Positions 1 through 7,014 of a stretch of 58,754 bases of DNA are shown here, piece after piece. The translations under genes were made by a program, and so were the position numbers. How positions within the stretch are numbered: the first letter of the stretch is position 1; every line of letters begins with the position of its first letter. The notes under the pieces are model-generated. The model did no database searches. It was not told the DNA's origin and was given only the letters and a program-made list of their open reading frames with translations. This DNA comes from a virus: the IMG/VR virus record IMGVR_UViG_3300042522_000568, positions 1 to 58,754 of that record. One strand, 5' to 3'.

Positions 1-176
1 TGGGGTATAAGAAATTGTATCCAGCTGCTAAGACCAATTTACTATCAGGATGGTTAGATAGTTACTATGATAGTAAAAAACTTCAAGTAGCCCCCCAAGA
101 AACTGAATTGAGTAGTTATGTTAAAGGAGTTGATAACACGATCAGTGAAGGTGCATTTGACGATTTCAAATTGTAA
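1..176 (+). CDS. C-terminal end of an unidentified protein (5' truncated by window edge)
   Basis: An open frame enters from the left edge (codons in phase with base 3) and stops with TAA at 174-176, leaving 57 residues that end in GAFDDFKL. The stretch is hydrophilic, with a Trp/Tyr-rich part (GWLDSYYDS) and an acidic end. It is followed at once by a strong terminator, so this is the last gene of its transcription unit. I do not recognise the family from this fragment. Confidence 0.7.
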   Translation, partial: GYKKLYPAAKTNLLSGWLDSYYDSKKLQVAPQETELSSYVKGVDNTISEGAFDDFKL

Positions 177-197
177 TTGTAAATAATTAAAAAATAT

Positions 198-227
198 AAC
201 GAGTACTGTAACGAGTACTCGTTTTTT
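198..227 (+). terminator. Intrinsic terminator
   Basis: A perfect 10-bp stem (AACGAGTACT at 198-207, AGTACTCGTT at 214-223) closes a 6-nt loop and runs directly into a T tract (222-227). It lies 21 bases after the stop of the upstream partial gene, so it ends that transcript and insulates the PAS gene downstream. Confidence 0.9.
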
Positions 228-261
228 ATTATATTTATATCCATCTCGATCAATTTATATT

Positions 262-816
262 ATGGAATCCATTTTTGTATACCTAGAAAAAATATTAGTA
301 ATAAGTGCAGCTGGCGGTGTTCTATTCGGCGCATTCAAATGGGTATTTACATTGAATCGGAATGTAAAAGAAATATTAAAAGAAGTCAAACCCAATTCGG
401 GCACATCGTTAAAAGACCATGTAGATAAGATAAACAAGCAGGTTAGTCACGATAGTAATTTGATTAAGACTATATGCACACGACAAAAATGGATATTAGA
501 TAATAGACCGGAACCAATATTTGAATGTGATACCGATGGTAAATGTACGTGGGTAAATGAAAAATATTGTCAATTATTAAAACACGATGTAGATTATTTC
601 TTAGGTAATGGGTGGAAAAATGGTATCTTTAGTGAAGATTTGGAAATGGTTGAAAAAGAATGGGAAAGATCTATTAAAGACAAAAGAAGTAGTATTAGTA
701 TATACAGAATGATTGATAGAGAAGGTACTATATATAACGTTAAAGCAGTAGCCACCCGAAATGATAGTCATGGGTACATTGGGCATATAGAAATATTAGA
801 CGATAAAAAAGATTAA
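262..816 (+). CDS. Membrane-anchored PAS-domain protein
   Basis: 184 residues. The N-terminus has one hydrophobic segment (about residues 10-30, VISAAGGVLFGAFKWVF), then a charged linker, then a PAS fold from about residue 79 to the end: a start like ILDNRPEPIFECD, the TWVNEKYCQLL helix, a PEDLE/W-type segment and a closing strand with IGHIEILDD. PAS domains bind small ligands or mediate dimerisation. There is no kinase, cyclase or HTH output domain, so it is a stand-alone membrane sensor or a partner that modulates a host receptor; which one cannot be seen. No clear Shine-Dalgarno; a TATTTATA-like box lies upstream, around 233-240. Confidence 0.75.
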   Translation: MESIFVYLEKILVISAAGGVLFGAFKWVFTLNRNVKEILKEVKPNSGTSLKDHVDKINKQVSHDSNLIKTICTRQKWILDNRPEPIFECDTDGKCTWVNEKYCQLLKHDVDYFLGNGWKNGIFSEDLEMVEKEWERSIKDKRSSISIYRMIDREGTIYNVKAVATRNDSHGYIGHIEILDDKKD

Positions 817-841
817 TAATTGACAGTCAAATACTATTTAT

Positions 842-1489
842 ATGTATATTAATATGAAGTCTTCTAAAGAATTAATCAATAAACTGGTAAAAGAAACGTT
901 GGAACAAAAGTATACAAACGTTACATCTTCTTGGAGTGATTTAATCGACGAATTATCAAAAGAAATCAAGAAACCTATTGAACTCGACGATGCTGGCAAT
1001 TACAATGTATGTGATTGTGAACCATATCATATTAGTATTAGACCAATAGTACATGGTATTTGTGACGTACAAGCATTTAAAGACTATACTGATAGAACCA
1101 AGAAGCTTTTCATGAAATTTGAAGATGTTAAGAAATTCGTAAAAGAATATTTAGCATCCAAAGATTTAAATTATGTAGATAATGCTTTATCCAAGGCAGT
1201 AGAAAATAGTAAAGATAAAGAAGGTGGTAAAAAAGCAGATAAACAATCTGAGTCTGAAGAAAACGTAGTTAACCCTCAAAAAGGATTCAAACTTGTAAAG
1301 AATGTTAAGGTTGCGAATATGAATGATCCAAAAGACGATCCTACTCAACCAATGCAAGTTGTTGGAAAGTTTCTTAAATCGTCCGAATATAAGAGTGTTA
1401 ATCCAAAATATACACCTCCTACTTTACCAAAAGCTCTACAAAAATTGGTTATTAAATATACAAAAGCAGGTAAAGCTAAAAAGAAGTAG
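842..1489 (+). CDS. Hypothetical lysine-rich phage protein
   Basis: 215 residues if it starts at 842. ATG at 854 (MKSSKELINK) is an equally good start, because it drops only four residues and begins with a helix like those of other phage accessory proteins. The N-terminal ~110 residues look globular, with CDCEPYHI and a helical FEDVKKFVKEYL. A Lys/Glu/Ser-rich linker (about 125-145) follows, then a basic C-terminal tail ending in Lys residues. No enzymatic motif is recognised. It sits between the PAS gene and a secreted-protein gene. A basic tail could bind nucleic acid or the virion; that is inference only. Confidence 0.65.
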   Translation: MYINMKSSKELINKLVKETLEQKYTNVTSSWSDLIDELSKEIKKPIELDDAGNYNVCDCEPYHISIRPIVHGICDVQAFKDYTDRTKKLFMKFEDVKKFVKEYLASKDLNYVDNALSKAVENSKDKEGGKKADKQSESEENVVNPQKGFKLVKNVKVANMNDPKDDPTQPMQVVGKFLKSSEYKSVNPKYTPPTLPKALQKLVIKYTKAGKAKKK

Positions 1490-1516
1490 TTGACAATTTT
1501 TTAAATTTGGTATACT
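1490..1516 (+). promoter_or_regulatory. Sigma70-like promoter for the secreted repeat protein
   Basis: TTGACA at 1490-1495, 15-bp spacer, TATACT at 1511-1516 with an extended TGG before the -10. The -35 starts one base after the upstream stop codon. The expected start of transcription leaves a leader of about 20-25 nt carrying AAAGGA before the ATG at 1545. Confidence 0.7.
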
Positions 1517-1544
1517 ATAAATGTATACCTAAAAAAGGATAAAT

Positions 1545-1889
1545 ATGACAAAATTAATTACTATCGCCGCATTGAGTGCAACTCTAGCTTCTCAAACATT
1601 TGCTGGAGATAGAGAATGGGCAACTGTTGGTAAAGTATTAACCGGAGTCGCTGTAATTCATGTTATAGACAGAATTGTAAATCCCCCAACACAAGTTGTA
1701 TATATACAACCACAGCCAGTGGTTTACGCACAACCTGTGGTGTATGTTCAACCACAACCAGTGGTTTATGCGCAGCCTGTAGTATACGTTCAACCACAAC
1801 CAGTGGTTTACGTACAACCACAGCCAGTGGTAGTTGTATATGGTGGTTGGGGTCGTCCAGTACATCATTATCATCACCATCACCATTGA
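1545..1889 (+). CDS. Exported protein with PQPVVY repeats and a C-terminal histidine cluster
   Basis: 114 residues. A classic signal peptide (MTKLITIAALSATLASQTFA, cleavage after AxA near residue 20) is followed by a short hydrophobic region (VLTGVAVIHVIDRIV) and at least six repeats of the form QPVVY(A/V)QP. The C-terminus carries seven His in the last eight residues. Similar low-complexity Pro/Gln/Val exported proteins occur on bacterial chromosomes. The His cluster could bind metal ions. It has its own promoter, a good Shine-Dalgarno (AAAGGA) and its own terminator, so it is a single-gene unit that is probably well expressed. Its function is unknown; modification of the host envelope is a guess. 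Confidence 0.75.
   Translation: MTKLITIAALSATLASQTFAGDREWATVGKVLTGVAVIHVIDRIVNPPTQVVYIQPQPVVYAQPVVYVQPQPVVYAQPVVYVQPQPVVYVQPQPVVVVYGGWGRPVHHYHHHHH
1680..1842 (+). repeat. In-frame tandem repeat encoding QPVVY units
   Basis: Within the secreted-protein gene, the unit CCACARCCAGTGGTTTA(C/T)GY recurs with small variations about every 30 bases, interleaved with CAACCTGTGGTGTATGTT-type units. The copies are close at DNA level, so unit number could change by slippage or recombination. Confidence 0.75.
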
Positions 1890-1912
1890 TAATATTATTT
1901 TAATAATGACCC

Positions 1913-1938
1913 AAACCACCGTAACTGGTGGTTTTTTT
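1913..1938 (+). terminator. Intrinsic terminator after the secreted repeat protein
   Basis: AAACCACC (1913-1920) pairs with GGTGGTTT (1927-1934) around a 6-nt loop (GTAACT) and continues into a run of T to 1938. It lies 24 bases after the stop codon and just before the promoter of the AAA+ gene. Confidence 0.9.
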
Positions 1939-1948
1939 ATTTTTCCGG

Positions 1949-1976
1949 TTGACTTCTTATAAATCCGTGGTAAGAT
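1949..1976 (+). promoter_or_regulatory. Sigma70-like promoter for the MoxR/VWA pair
   Basis: TTGACT at 1949-1954, a 16-bp spacer and TAAGAT at 1971-1976 preceded by TGG (extended -10). The ATG of the ATPase gene is 22 bases after the -10 hexamer. Confidence 0.7.
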
Positions 1977-1998
1977 GGATTTACGGTAAGAAACACAT

Positions 1999-2973
1999 AT
2001 GAAAAATACAAACTCATTAAATTTGGTTACTAGCAAGGACTTCAACATCAAGGCGTATCTTGATACTTGTGTAAATCTGCGTCCTAGTTCATTGATTATG
2101 GACGATCTCAAGTGGAAGTATATGGTACGTAGTGCTATTCGTGGCAAGAACATTTTGCTTCTTGGACCAACTGGTTGTGGCAAGACTCTTGCTGCTCAAA
2201 CTGTAGCTAAGGCTATCGGTCGTGAAGATAACTTCTTCTATTTTAATTTGGGTGCTACACAAGATGCTCGCAGTGCTTTGATTGGTAACACTCACTTTGA
2301 CAAGAAGACTGGTACTTTATTCAAGGAGTCTAGTTTTATCAAGGCTATTCGCACTCCCAACGCCATCATTCTACTTGACGAAATTTCTCGTAGTCATCAC
2401 GACGGTGTTAATATTCTAATGACTGTTCTTGATGATCTCCAGCGTTATCTTCGATTGGATGAAAAGGATGATTGTGAAGTTGTTAAAGTTGCTGACGGTG
2501 TAACTTTTATTGCTACTGCTAACGTAGGTAATGAATATACCGCTACCCGTGTAATGGATCGTGCTCTACTTTCACGTTTTCCTGTTAAGATTGAAGTGAC
2601 TCCGCTTGATAAGGACGCTGAATTTTCTCTATTAAAGAATCGGTTTAATATTAACTCTAATGAACAGTTAGACGTTCTAAAGTCTGTTTGTGAAATTGCT
2701 GATCATACACGTAAACAGATTAAGCAAGAAGATAGTAAGCTTACCAATTTTATTCCTACACGTAGTACTGTTGAAATTGCGGAACTAATTGTTGATGGAT
2801 TTAATTTGCTTGAAATTGCTGAGACGACCATTTATCCTAACTTTACTGAGGATGGTGGTGTTGACAGTGAACGTACATATATTCGCCAGTTGGTACAGAA
2901 GTATATTAAGGTAGAATCTAAGGAAAAGTTGTTTAATGATCCATTGAACAATAATACTCAGCCTCCTTTCTAA
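1999..2973 (+). CDS. MoxR/CbbQ-type AAA+ ATPase
   Basis: 324 residues. Walker A GPTGCGKT at residues 56-63, Walker B with IILLDE, a sensor-1 segment IATANVGNEY, and an arginine-finger region MDRALLSRFP place it in the MoxR/CbbQ/CobS group of AAA+ ATPases. Members usually work with a VWA-domain partner to remodel or activate an enzyme, and the next gene here encodes exactly such a partner 23 bases downstream, so the two form a unit driven by the promoter at 1949-1976. Codons are visibly richer in G/C than in the glycan genes. CobS-like annotations are common for such phage ATPases; cobalt chelation is not supported here. Confidence 0.85.
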   Translation: MKNTNSLNLVTSKDFNIKAYLDTCVNLRPSSLIMDDLKWKYMVRSAIRGKNILLLGPTGCGKTLAAQTVAKAIGREDNFFYFNLGATQDARSALIGNTHFDKKTGTLFKESSFIKAIRTPNAIILLDEISRSHHDGVNILMTVLDDLQRYLRLDEKDDCEVVKVADGVTFIATANVGNEYTATRVMDRALLSRFPVKIEVTPLDKDAEFSLLKNRFNINSNEQLDVLKSVCEIADHTRKQIKQEDSKLTNFIPTRSTVEIAELIVDGFNLLEIAETTIYPNFTEDGGVDSERTYIRQLVQKYIKVESKEKLFNDPLNNNTQPPF

Positions 2974-2996
2974 TAACATATAGAAAATAAATTATT

Positions 2997-5081
2997 ATGA
3001 GCAACTACAGTGATTTCTGGTTAAAGGGTAACAATTACGATTGGGATTGGGAAGATGAACTTGATGCTGCTATTGCGGATGAAGCTAATAACACGTTAAA
3101 CGATGACGTAGAAGACCGTGTTTCGGAAAACACATCTCGACTGATTCGTATGTCTTCCGCTCGACGTGCTATTTCTAATTATGTCAGTATTCTGACAAAC
3201 CAGAACATTCCTGTAGTATTTAATGACAGTGCTGTAAATTGTACTGATGGTAAGGTGGTTTATATCAGTAGCGATATTACTAAGAAGGATAATTTTGACG
3301 TGGCGGTTGGACTAGCATTACACGAAGGCAGTCACGTCAAATATTCTGATTTTGAAATGTTTAAGACAGTGTGGATGAATGTTCCCCGTGACATTTATAA
3401 TTACACTGAAAAGTTGAATATTTCGAAAGATATTGTTGGCAAGACTAGTCAACAGATTCTAAATTATGTAGAAGATCGTTATATTGATTATACTGTACAT
3501 AATAGTGCGCCTGGTTATCGTGGTTATTACGATGCTTTGTATGATGAATACTTTAATAATAAAGTAATTTCAGATGCATTGAAAAGCGATTTATATCGTA
3601 CACCTAGTATCGATTCATATATGTTTCGTATTATCAATCTCACGAATCCTGATACAAGCTTGAAAGCATTGCCTGGTTTGTATGACATTGCTTGTGAATT
3701 GAATTTGTCAAATATCCGACGTTTGACAACTCCAAAAGATCGTCTAGACATAGCGTATAAGATTTCTGAAATTGTATTTAAGAATATTACTGAACATAAA
3801 ACTGATAATGCACAGTCACAACCAACGGATGGAAATGGTGATGGAGATGGTGATTCATCCGCCGTTGAAGATGATTCATCGAACCCAACTATATTGGGTA
3901 CTGCTAGTGATGTACTCGGTGGTATGGAGTCTACTGTTACAACTGATAGTAGTGATGTAACTTCCAATATTGGATCTGATTCAAATATTAGTAAGTCTAA
4001 ACAGACTAAGATTGCTAAATCGTTTGATAAACAGAAAGACTTTCTGGCTGGTAAAATCAAAAAGAAGAAGGTTTCTAGACGTGAGAAGACATTGCTTGAT
4101 GTACTAGAAAAGAGTAAAATTGATCTAGTACCTGTTGCAAGTGACGTTCTTAAAAATAACGGAATTGTTGGTAATGTTGAATGTATTCTTGTAAAGAATA
4201 TGACAAAAGAATTGATCCTCTCAGATGAATTTCCAATGTCTATTGCAAAAGATGACATTGGCGCTCGTACTATGTTACAGAAGAATGTGGATGACGGCAT
4301 TGTGTTAGGAGCTAAGTTGGGCCGCCGTCTTCAGATTCGCAATGAAATTAACGTTGATAAGTTTACCCGTCGTAATATTGGTAAGATTGATAAACGTTTG
4401 ATGCATGAACTTGGATTTGAAACTGATAGCAATATCTTTTATAATACATTTGTCACTAAATATAAGAAGATTAACTTTCATATTAGTGTAGATGCTAGTG
4501 CTAGTATGCAAGGCAAAAAGTGGAATCGTACAATTAAACTATGTGTTGCACTAGCAAAAGCTACATCTATGATTGACAATGTGGATCTGACGATTAGTTT
4601 TCGTACATCGATGGGCAACAGTCCATACATTGTAGTTGCATATGATTCTAAGGTTGATAAATTTAGTAAGATAAAGAATATGTTCTCATATCTTTTGCCA
4701 ACAAATACAACTCCAGAAGGATTATGTTTTGAAGCATTGTTACGATATTTGCCTAAAGCTAGTAACAACACGAACAGTTATTTTGTTAATATTAGTGATG
4801 GTGAACCATGTTTTAACTACCATAGTACAGGAGGCATTGGGTTTTCATATAACGGCACAACTGCTTTGAATCATACTCGTACACAAGTAAATAAAATTCG
4901 GGAGACTGGATATAACATCATTTCGTATTTTGTAACGGAATATGATGGATTTGGAGCCGAAACGTTACGTGCTAATTTCAGAACAATGTATGGCGCAGAC
5001 TCTAATTTTATTAACGTAGAGAATCTAAATCAGATTGTTAAGACTATTAATAAAAAGATGATGGATTCGATTGACATATAA
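2997..5081 (+). CDS. HExxH-motif and VWA-domain protein, partner of the MoxR ATPase
   Basis: 694 residues. The N-terminal half carries ALHEGSH (H109, E110, H113), an HExxH zinc-metallopeptidase-like motif inside a helical region. A low-complexity acidic/Ser-Asn linker (about 270-330) follows. The C-terminal third is a von Willebrand A domain with MIDAS motif DASAS (D499, S501, S503), a TTPEG threonine loop and the distal Asp in SDGEP. CobT-like VWA proteins pair with MoxR ATPases, and the adjacent ATPase gene fits this. Whether the HEGSH motif is catalytic is not known. The 3' end contains the -35 box of the next gene's promoter. Confidence 0.8.
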   Translation: MSNYSDFWLKGNNYDWDWEDELDAAIADEANNTLNDDVEDRVSENTSRLIRMSSARRAISNYVSILTNQNIPVVFNDSAVNCTDGKVVYISSDITKKDNFDVAVGLALHEGSHVKYSDFEMFKTVWMNVPRDIYNYTEKLNISKDIVGKTSQQILNYVEDRYIDYTVHNSAPGYRGYYDALYDEYFNNKVISDALKSDLYRTPSIDSYMFRIINLTNPDTSLKALPGLYDIACELNLSNIRRLTTPKDRLDIAYKISEIVFKNITEHKTDNAQSQPTDGNGDGDGDSSAVEDDSSNPTILGTASDVLGGMESTVTTDSSDVTSNIGSDSNISKSKQTKIAKSFDKQKDFLAGKIKKKKVSRREKTLLDVLEKSKIDLVPVASDVLKNNGIVGNVECILVKNMTKELILSDEFPMSIAKDDIGARTMLQKNVDDGIVLGAKLGRRLQIRNEINVDKFTRRNIGKIDKRLMHELGFETDSNIFYNTFVTKYKKINFHISVDASASMQGKKWNRTIKLCVALAKATSMIDNVDLTISFRTSMGNSPYIVVAYDSKVDKFSKIKNMFSYLLPTNTTPEGLCFEALLRYLPKASNNTNSYFVNISDGEPCFNYHSTGGIGFSYNGTTALNHTRTQVNKIRETGYNIISYFVTEYDGFGAETLRANFRTMYGADSNFINVENLNQIVKTINKKMMDSIDI

Positions 5082-5098
5082 TTTAAAGATGATATAAT
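5071..5098 (+). promoter_or_regulatory. Consensus sigma70 promoter
   Basis: Perfect TTGACA (5071-5076) and perfect TATAAT (5093-5098) with a 16-bp spacer. The -35 lies inside the last codons of the VWA gene. It is the strongest promoter match in the window and drives the gene at 5146. Confidence 0.85.
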
Positions 5099-5145
5099 AT
5101 ATTAACGGTTAAATTTATAACAACATAAACAAGAAAGGATAAAGT

Positions 5146-5529
5146 ATGAAAAAAACAGATCGTAAGAATAAGACAAATCAAACAATAAACTGGCCCTCAA
5201 ACATCTTTACTATTAAAGAGTTGAATGCGCAGAATCCAGATTTCGTAGAGATTACACTACGAACCCGTATGAAGAAATCGATGGATAGTGGGGAAATCAC
5301 TGATATTGGAGTTCTACATAATGGTAAGGGGCGACCAACGTTGGTATTTGTATATGGTACTGCTACCAATGAACATATTGAAGAAGCGAAGAGTCGTCAG
5401 GTCATCTTGAAGGACGTTTCGAATGTCAATGTAATTAAAATCACAAATACGCCAACAACAGTTGATATTTTTGATCGAAAGAGTGTTGAAACTCGTATCA
5501 ATGTACAAAACAATACTGTTAATGCCTAA
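5146..5529 (+). CDS. Hypothetical strongly expressed small protein
   Basis: 127 residues, basic N-terminus (MKKTDRKNKTN), then a mixed alpha/beta region containing FTIKELNAQNPDFVEITLRT and a glycine-rich turn NGKGRPTLVFVYG. I do not recognise the family. Expression signals are unusually complete: a consensus promoter, a Shine-Dalgarno AAAGGA 7 bases before the ATG, and a terminator 22 bases after the stop. That argues for a high-level, independently controlled product. The FTIKEL segment resembles the first helix of small DNA-binding folds, but this is weak. Confidence 0.75.
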   Translation: MKKTDRKNKTNQTINWPSNIFTIKELNAQNPDFVEITLRTRMKKSMDSGEITDIGVLHNGKGRPTLVFVYGTATNEHIEEAKSRQVILKDVSNVNVIKITNTPTTVDIFDRKSVETRINVQNNTVNA

Positions 5530-5771
5530 GGCTTAGGAACATACGACCAGAGCGGATTGTACTTAAGCAATCCGCTTTTTTCTTTTGTGTAGTAATTGAT
5601 AATAGCTTTTGGCGCTTTTTCTTTTATTGTACGTATGTATGATGCTGTCATGTTCCAACTACCATAATAAAGTGGTTCATCCATTTCGCTGTCTAAAATT
5701 AAAAATGTAGTGGATGTTATTTCAAATATATAAAATGTTTTATCTTTTAGATTGATTTTTTTAAATGCCAT
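5526..5771 (-). CDS. Hypothetical small protein
   Basis: 81 residues starting MAFKKINLKDKTFYIFEI and ending YVPKP. Alternating beta-like segments and a Tyr/Trp content typical of a small globular phage protein; no family recognised. It is the only sizeable frame in 5530-5771 and is divergent from the DruA-like gene with 18 bases between the two ATGs, a gap holding TATAAATA/TATTTATA. Its last codons double as the stem of the + strand terminator. Support is moderate, because coding evidence rests on composition and position. Confidence 0.55.
   Translation of the reverse strand: MAFKKINLKDKTFYIFEITSTTFLILDSEMDEPLYYGSWNMTASYIRTIKEKAPKAIINYYTKEKSGLLKYNPLWSYVPKP
5551..5582 (+). terminator. Intrinsic terminator inside the 3' end of the convergent gene
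   Basis: AGCGGATTG (5551-5559) pairs perfectly with CAATCCGCT (5568-5576) across an 8-nt loop and is followed by a T run. It ends the transcript of the + gene at 5146 and lies within the coding end of the minus-strand gene at 5526-5771. Confidence 0.85.
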
Positions 5772-5789
5772 GGTAGTATAGTTATAAAT

Positions 5790-6974
5790 ATGGATGCACT
5801 ACAAGAATATTTTGGGATCGAATCATTTGACTTTGAAACTAATAAAAAGAAACTAGTTGACAATCTCAACTATTTAAAAGCCATGACGGTTGAGGAACAG
5901 ACATTTTATAAGAAATGGCAAGAGATACAATCATATAATGGATCTGTCAATAAGTTAAATGAAGTAAAAGCCAAAATTTGGTCTCCAACCGATTTTAATG
6001 ATGAAAAGTTAACCATCAGTGAAATAGAAAAATGTAATCCAACTTTGGTTCATGTTACTTCTAAACGAGACAATGATGATTGGACTTTAATTCGTGTTTT
6101 TGGTCACACAATGACATTTGATCAAACTCCTGGGAGATTCATAAAGTTTCTTGTTACAGATGGAGATAAAGATAATCCCCGTTATATTGGGGCTATCAGT
6201 GTATCCAGTGATGTAATTGCTATTACTGATCGGGACGATTATTTGGGATGGACCACAACTGATAAAATGGAAAACAAACGATTGGCGCATAGTGCAATTG
6301 GTAGTTGTATTATGAGTACGCAACCGATTGGTTATAATTTTCTAGGTGGTAAGTTAGTTGCAGCTATGATTACTACATCAACTGTACGTGATCTTTGGAA
6401 ACAGTTATACGGTCAAATTCTTGTGGGTATGACAACTACAAGTTTATATGGTAGTTATAGTATGTATAACAGTTTAAAATGGTGGCATAAGTGTGGATCT
6501 AGTGCTGGTAAAATTTCAATTAAACCAGATGAAGATATCTATAAAGTATGGCACGAATGGGTAAAAGATAATTGTACTGAAAAGTATGATAAAGCTATGA
6601 CTCAACGTGAAGGTGTGTCTGGTCCTGTAACGGGAGCTAAAAGTAGGGTACTAAGTATGATTTTTAGTAAATGTGATATTAAACAAAGTCATTACCAACA
6701 CGGATATGAACGTGGGGTATATTACAGTTGTTTTTATGAAAATACTAAAGATTATCTACAAAGCAAGATTAATGATGATAAATTAATCATGAAAGACTTG
6801 TTTAAACGTGATACTCAAGCTGTTTGTGAGTGGTGGCGACCCAAAGCCATAGAACGATATAAAAAGCTAAAGAGTGAATCAAATTTAAAGACTAACATAC
6901 ATTTCTATAACCAAATGATTGGTATGTCTTACGAAGAAGCTAAATCTGTTTACTTTCATGAAGTCGGTAGATAA
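5790..6974 (+). CDS. DruA-like (DUF4338-type) protein
   Basis: 394 residues. The central part carries the arrangement I associate with the DUF4338/DruA family: RYIGAISVSSDVIAI, a D(D)YLGW segment, GSCIMSTQPIGYNFLGGKL, then GMTTTSLYGSYSMYN followed by WHKCGSSAGK. DruA was named from the Druantia anti-phage defence system, but relatives also occur in phages and their biochemical role is unsettled. The N-terminal 70 residues are helical. Here it stands alone, with no DruE helicase nearby, so a complete Druantia system is not present. Family assignment is from memory of the pattern and was not tested by search. Confidence 0.65.
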   Translation: MDALQEYFGIESFDFETNKKKLVDNLNYLKAMTVEEQTFYKKWQEIQSYNGSVNKLNEVKAKIWSPTDFNDEKLTISEIEKCNPTLVHVTSKRDNDDWTLIRVFGHTMTFDQTPGRFIKFLVTDGDKDNPRYIGAISVSSDVIAITDRDDYLGWTTTDKMENKRLAHSAIGSCIMSTQPIGYNFLGGKLVAAMITTSTVRDLWKQLYGQILVGMTTTSLYGSYSMYNSLKWWHKCGSSAGKISIKPDEDIYKVWHEWVKDNCTEKYDKAMTQREGVSGPVTGAKSRVLSMIFSKCDIKQSHYQHGYERGVYYSCFYENTKDYLQSKINDDKLIMKDLFKRDTQAVCEWWRPKAIERYKKLKSESNLKTNIHFYNQMIGMSYEEAKSVYFHEVGR

Positions 6975-6990
6975 TTAGGATTATAAATCG

Positions 6991-7005
6991 TATAGTTGAT
7001 ATTTA
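6991..7005 (+). promoter_or_regulatory. A/T box shared with the 13.7-kb gene (candidate late promoter)
   Basis: TATAGTTGATATTTA lies 9 bases before the ATG of the tail-fibre-like gene. The identical 15-mer occurs on the opposite strand at 13679-13693, again just upstream of a start codon. Similar TATTTATA boxes precede other structural-type genes. Confidence 0.45.
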
Positions 7006-7014
7006 TAATTAACT

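Noticed and set aside
820-850. TTGACA at 820-825 as the -35 of a promoter for the gene at 842
   Set aside because: No -10 hexamer at 16-18 bp gives a transcript start before the ATGs at 842 or 854; the A/T box there fits the other promoter class better.
1863-1889. C-terminal His run as a cloning tag or contamination
   Set aside because: The His codons are mixed CAT/CAC, preceded by natural Gly/Val repeats and followed by a natural terminator; no vector sequence is present.
1638-2183. 181-codon minus-strand frame rich in Trp, Leu and His
   Set aside because: It is the reverse reading of the QPVVY repeats and crosses a terminator and a promoter used by + strand genes.
3527-4300. 257-codon open frame on the minus strand opposite the VWA gene
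   Set aside because: It lies wholly inside a well-supported gene on the + strand, has a Ser/Phe-rich shadow composition and shows no family motif.
1999-5081. Cobaltochelatase CobS/CobT for cobalamin synthesis
   Set aside because: The ATPase/VWA pairing is generic; there is no CobN-like chelatase subunit and an HExxH motif is present instead.
5790-6974. A complete Druantia defence system
   Set aside because: Only the DruA-like protein is present; no large DruE-type helicase or other Druantia genes are adjacent.
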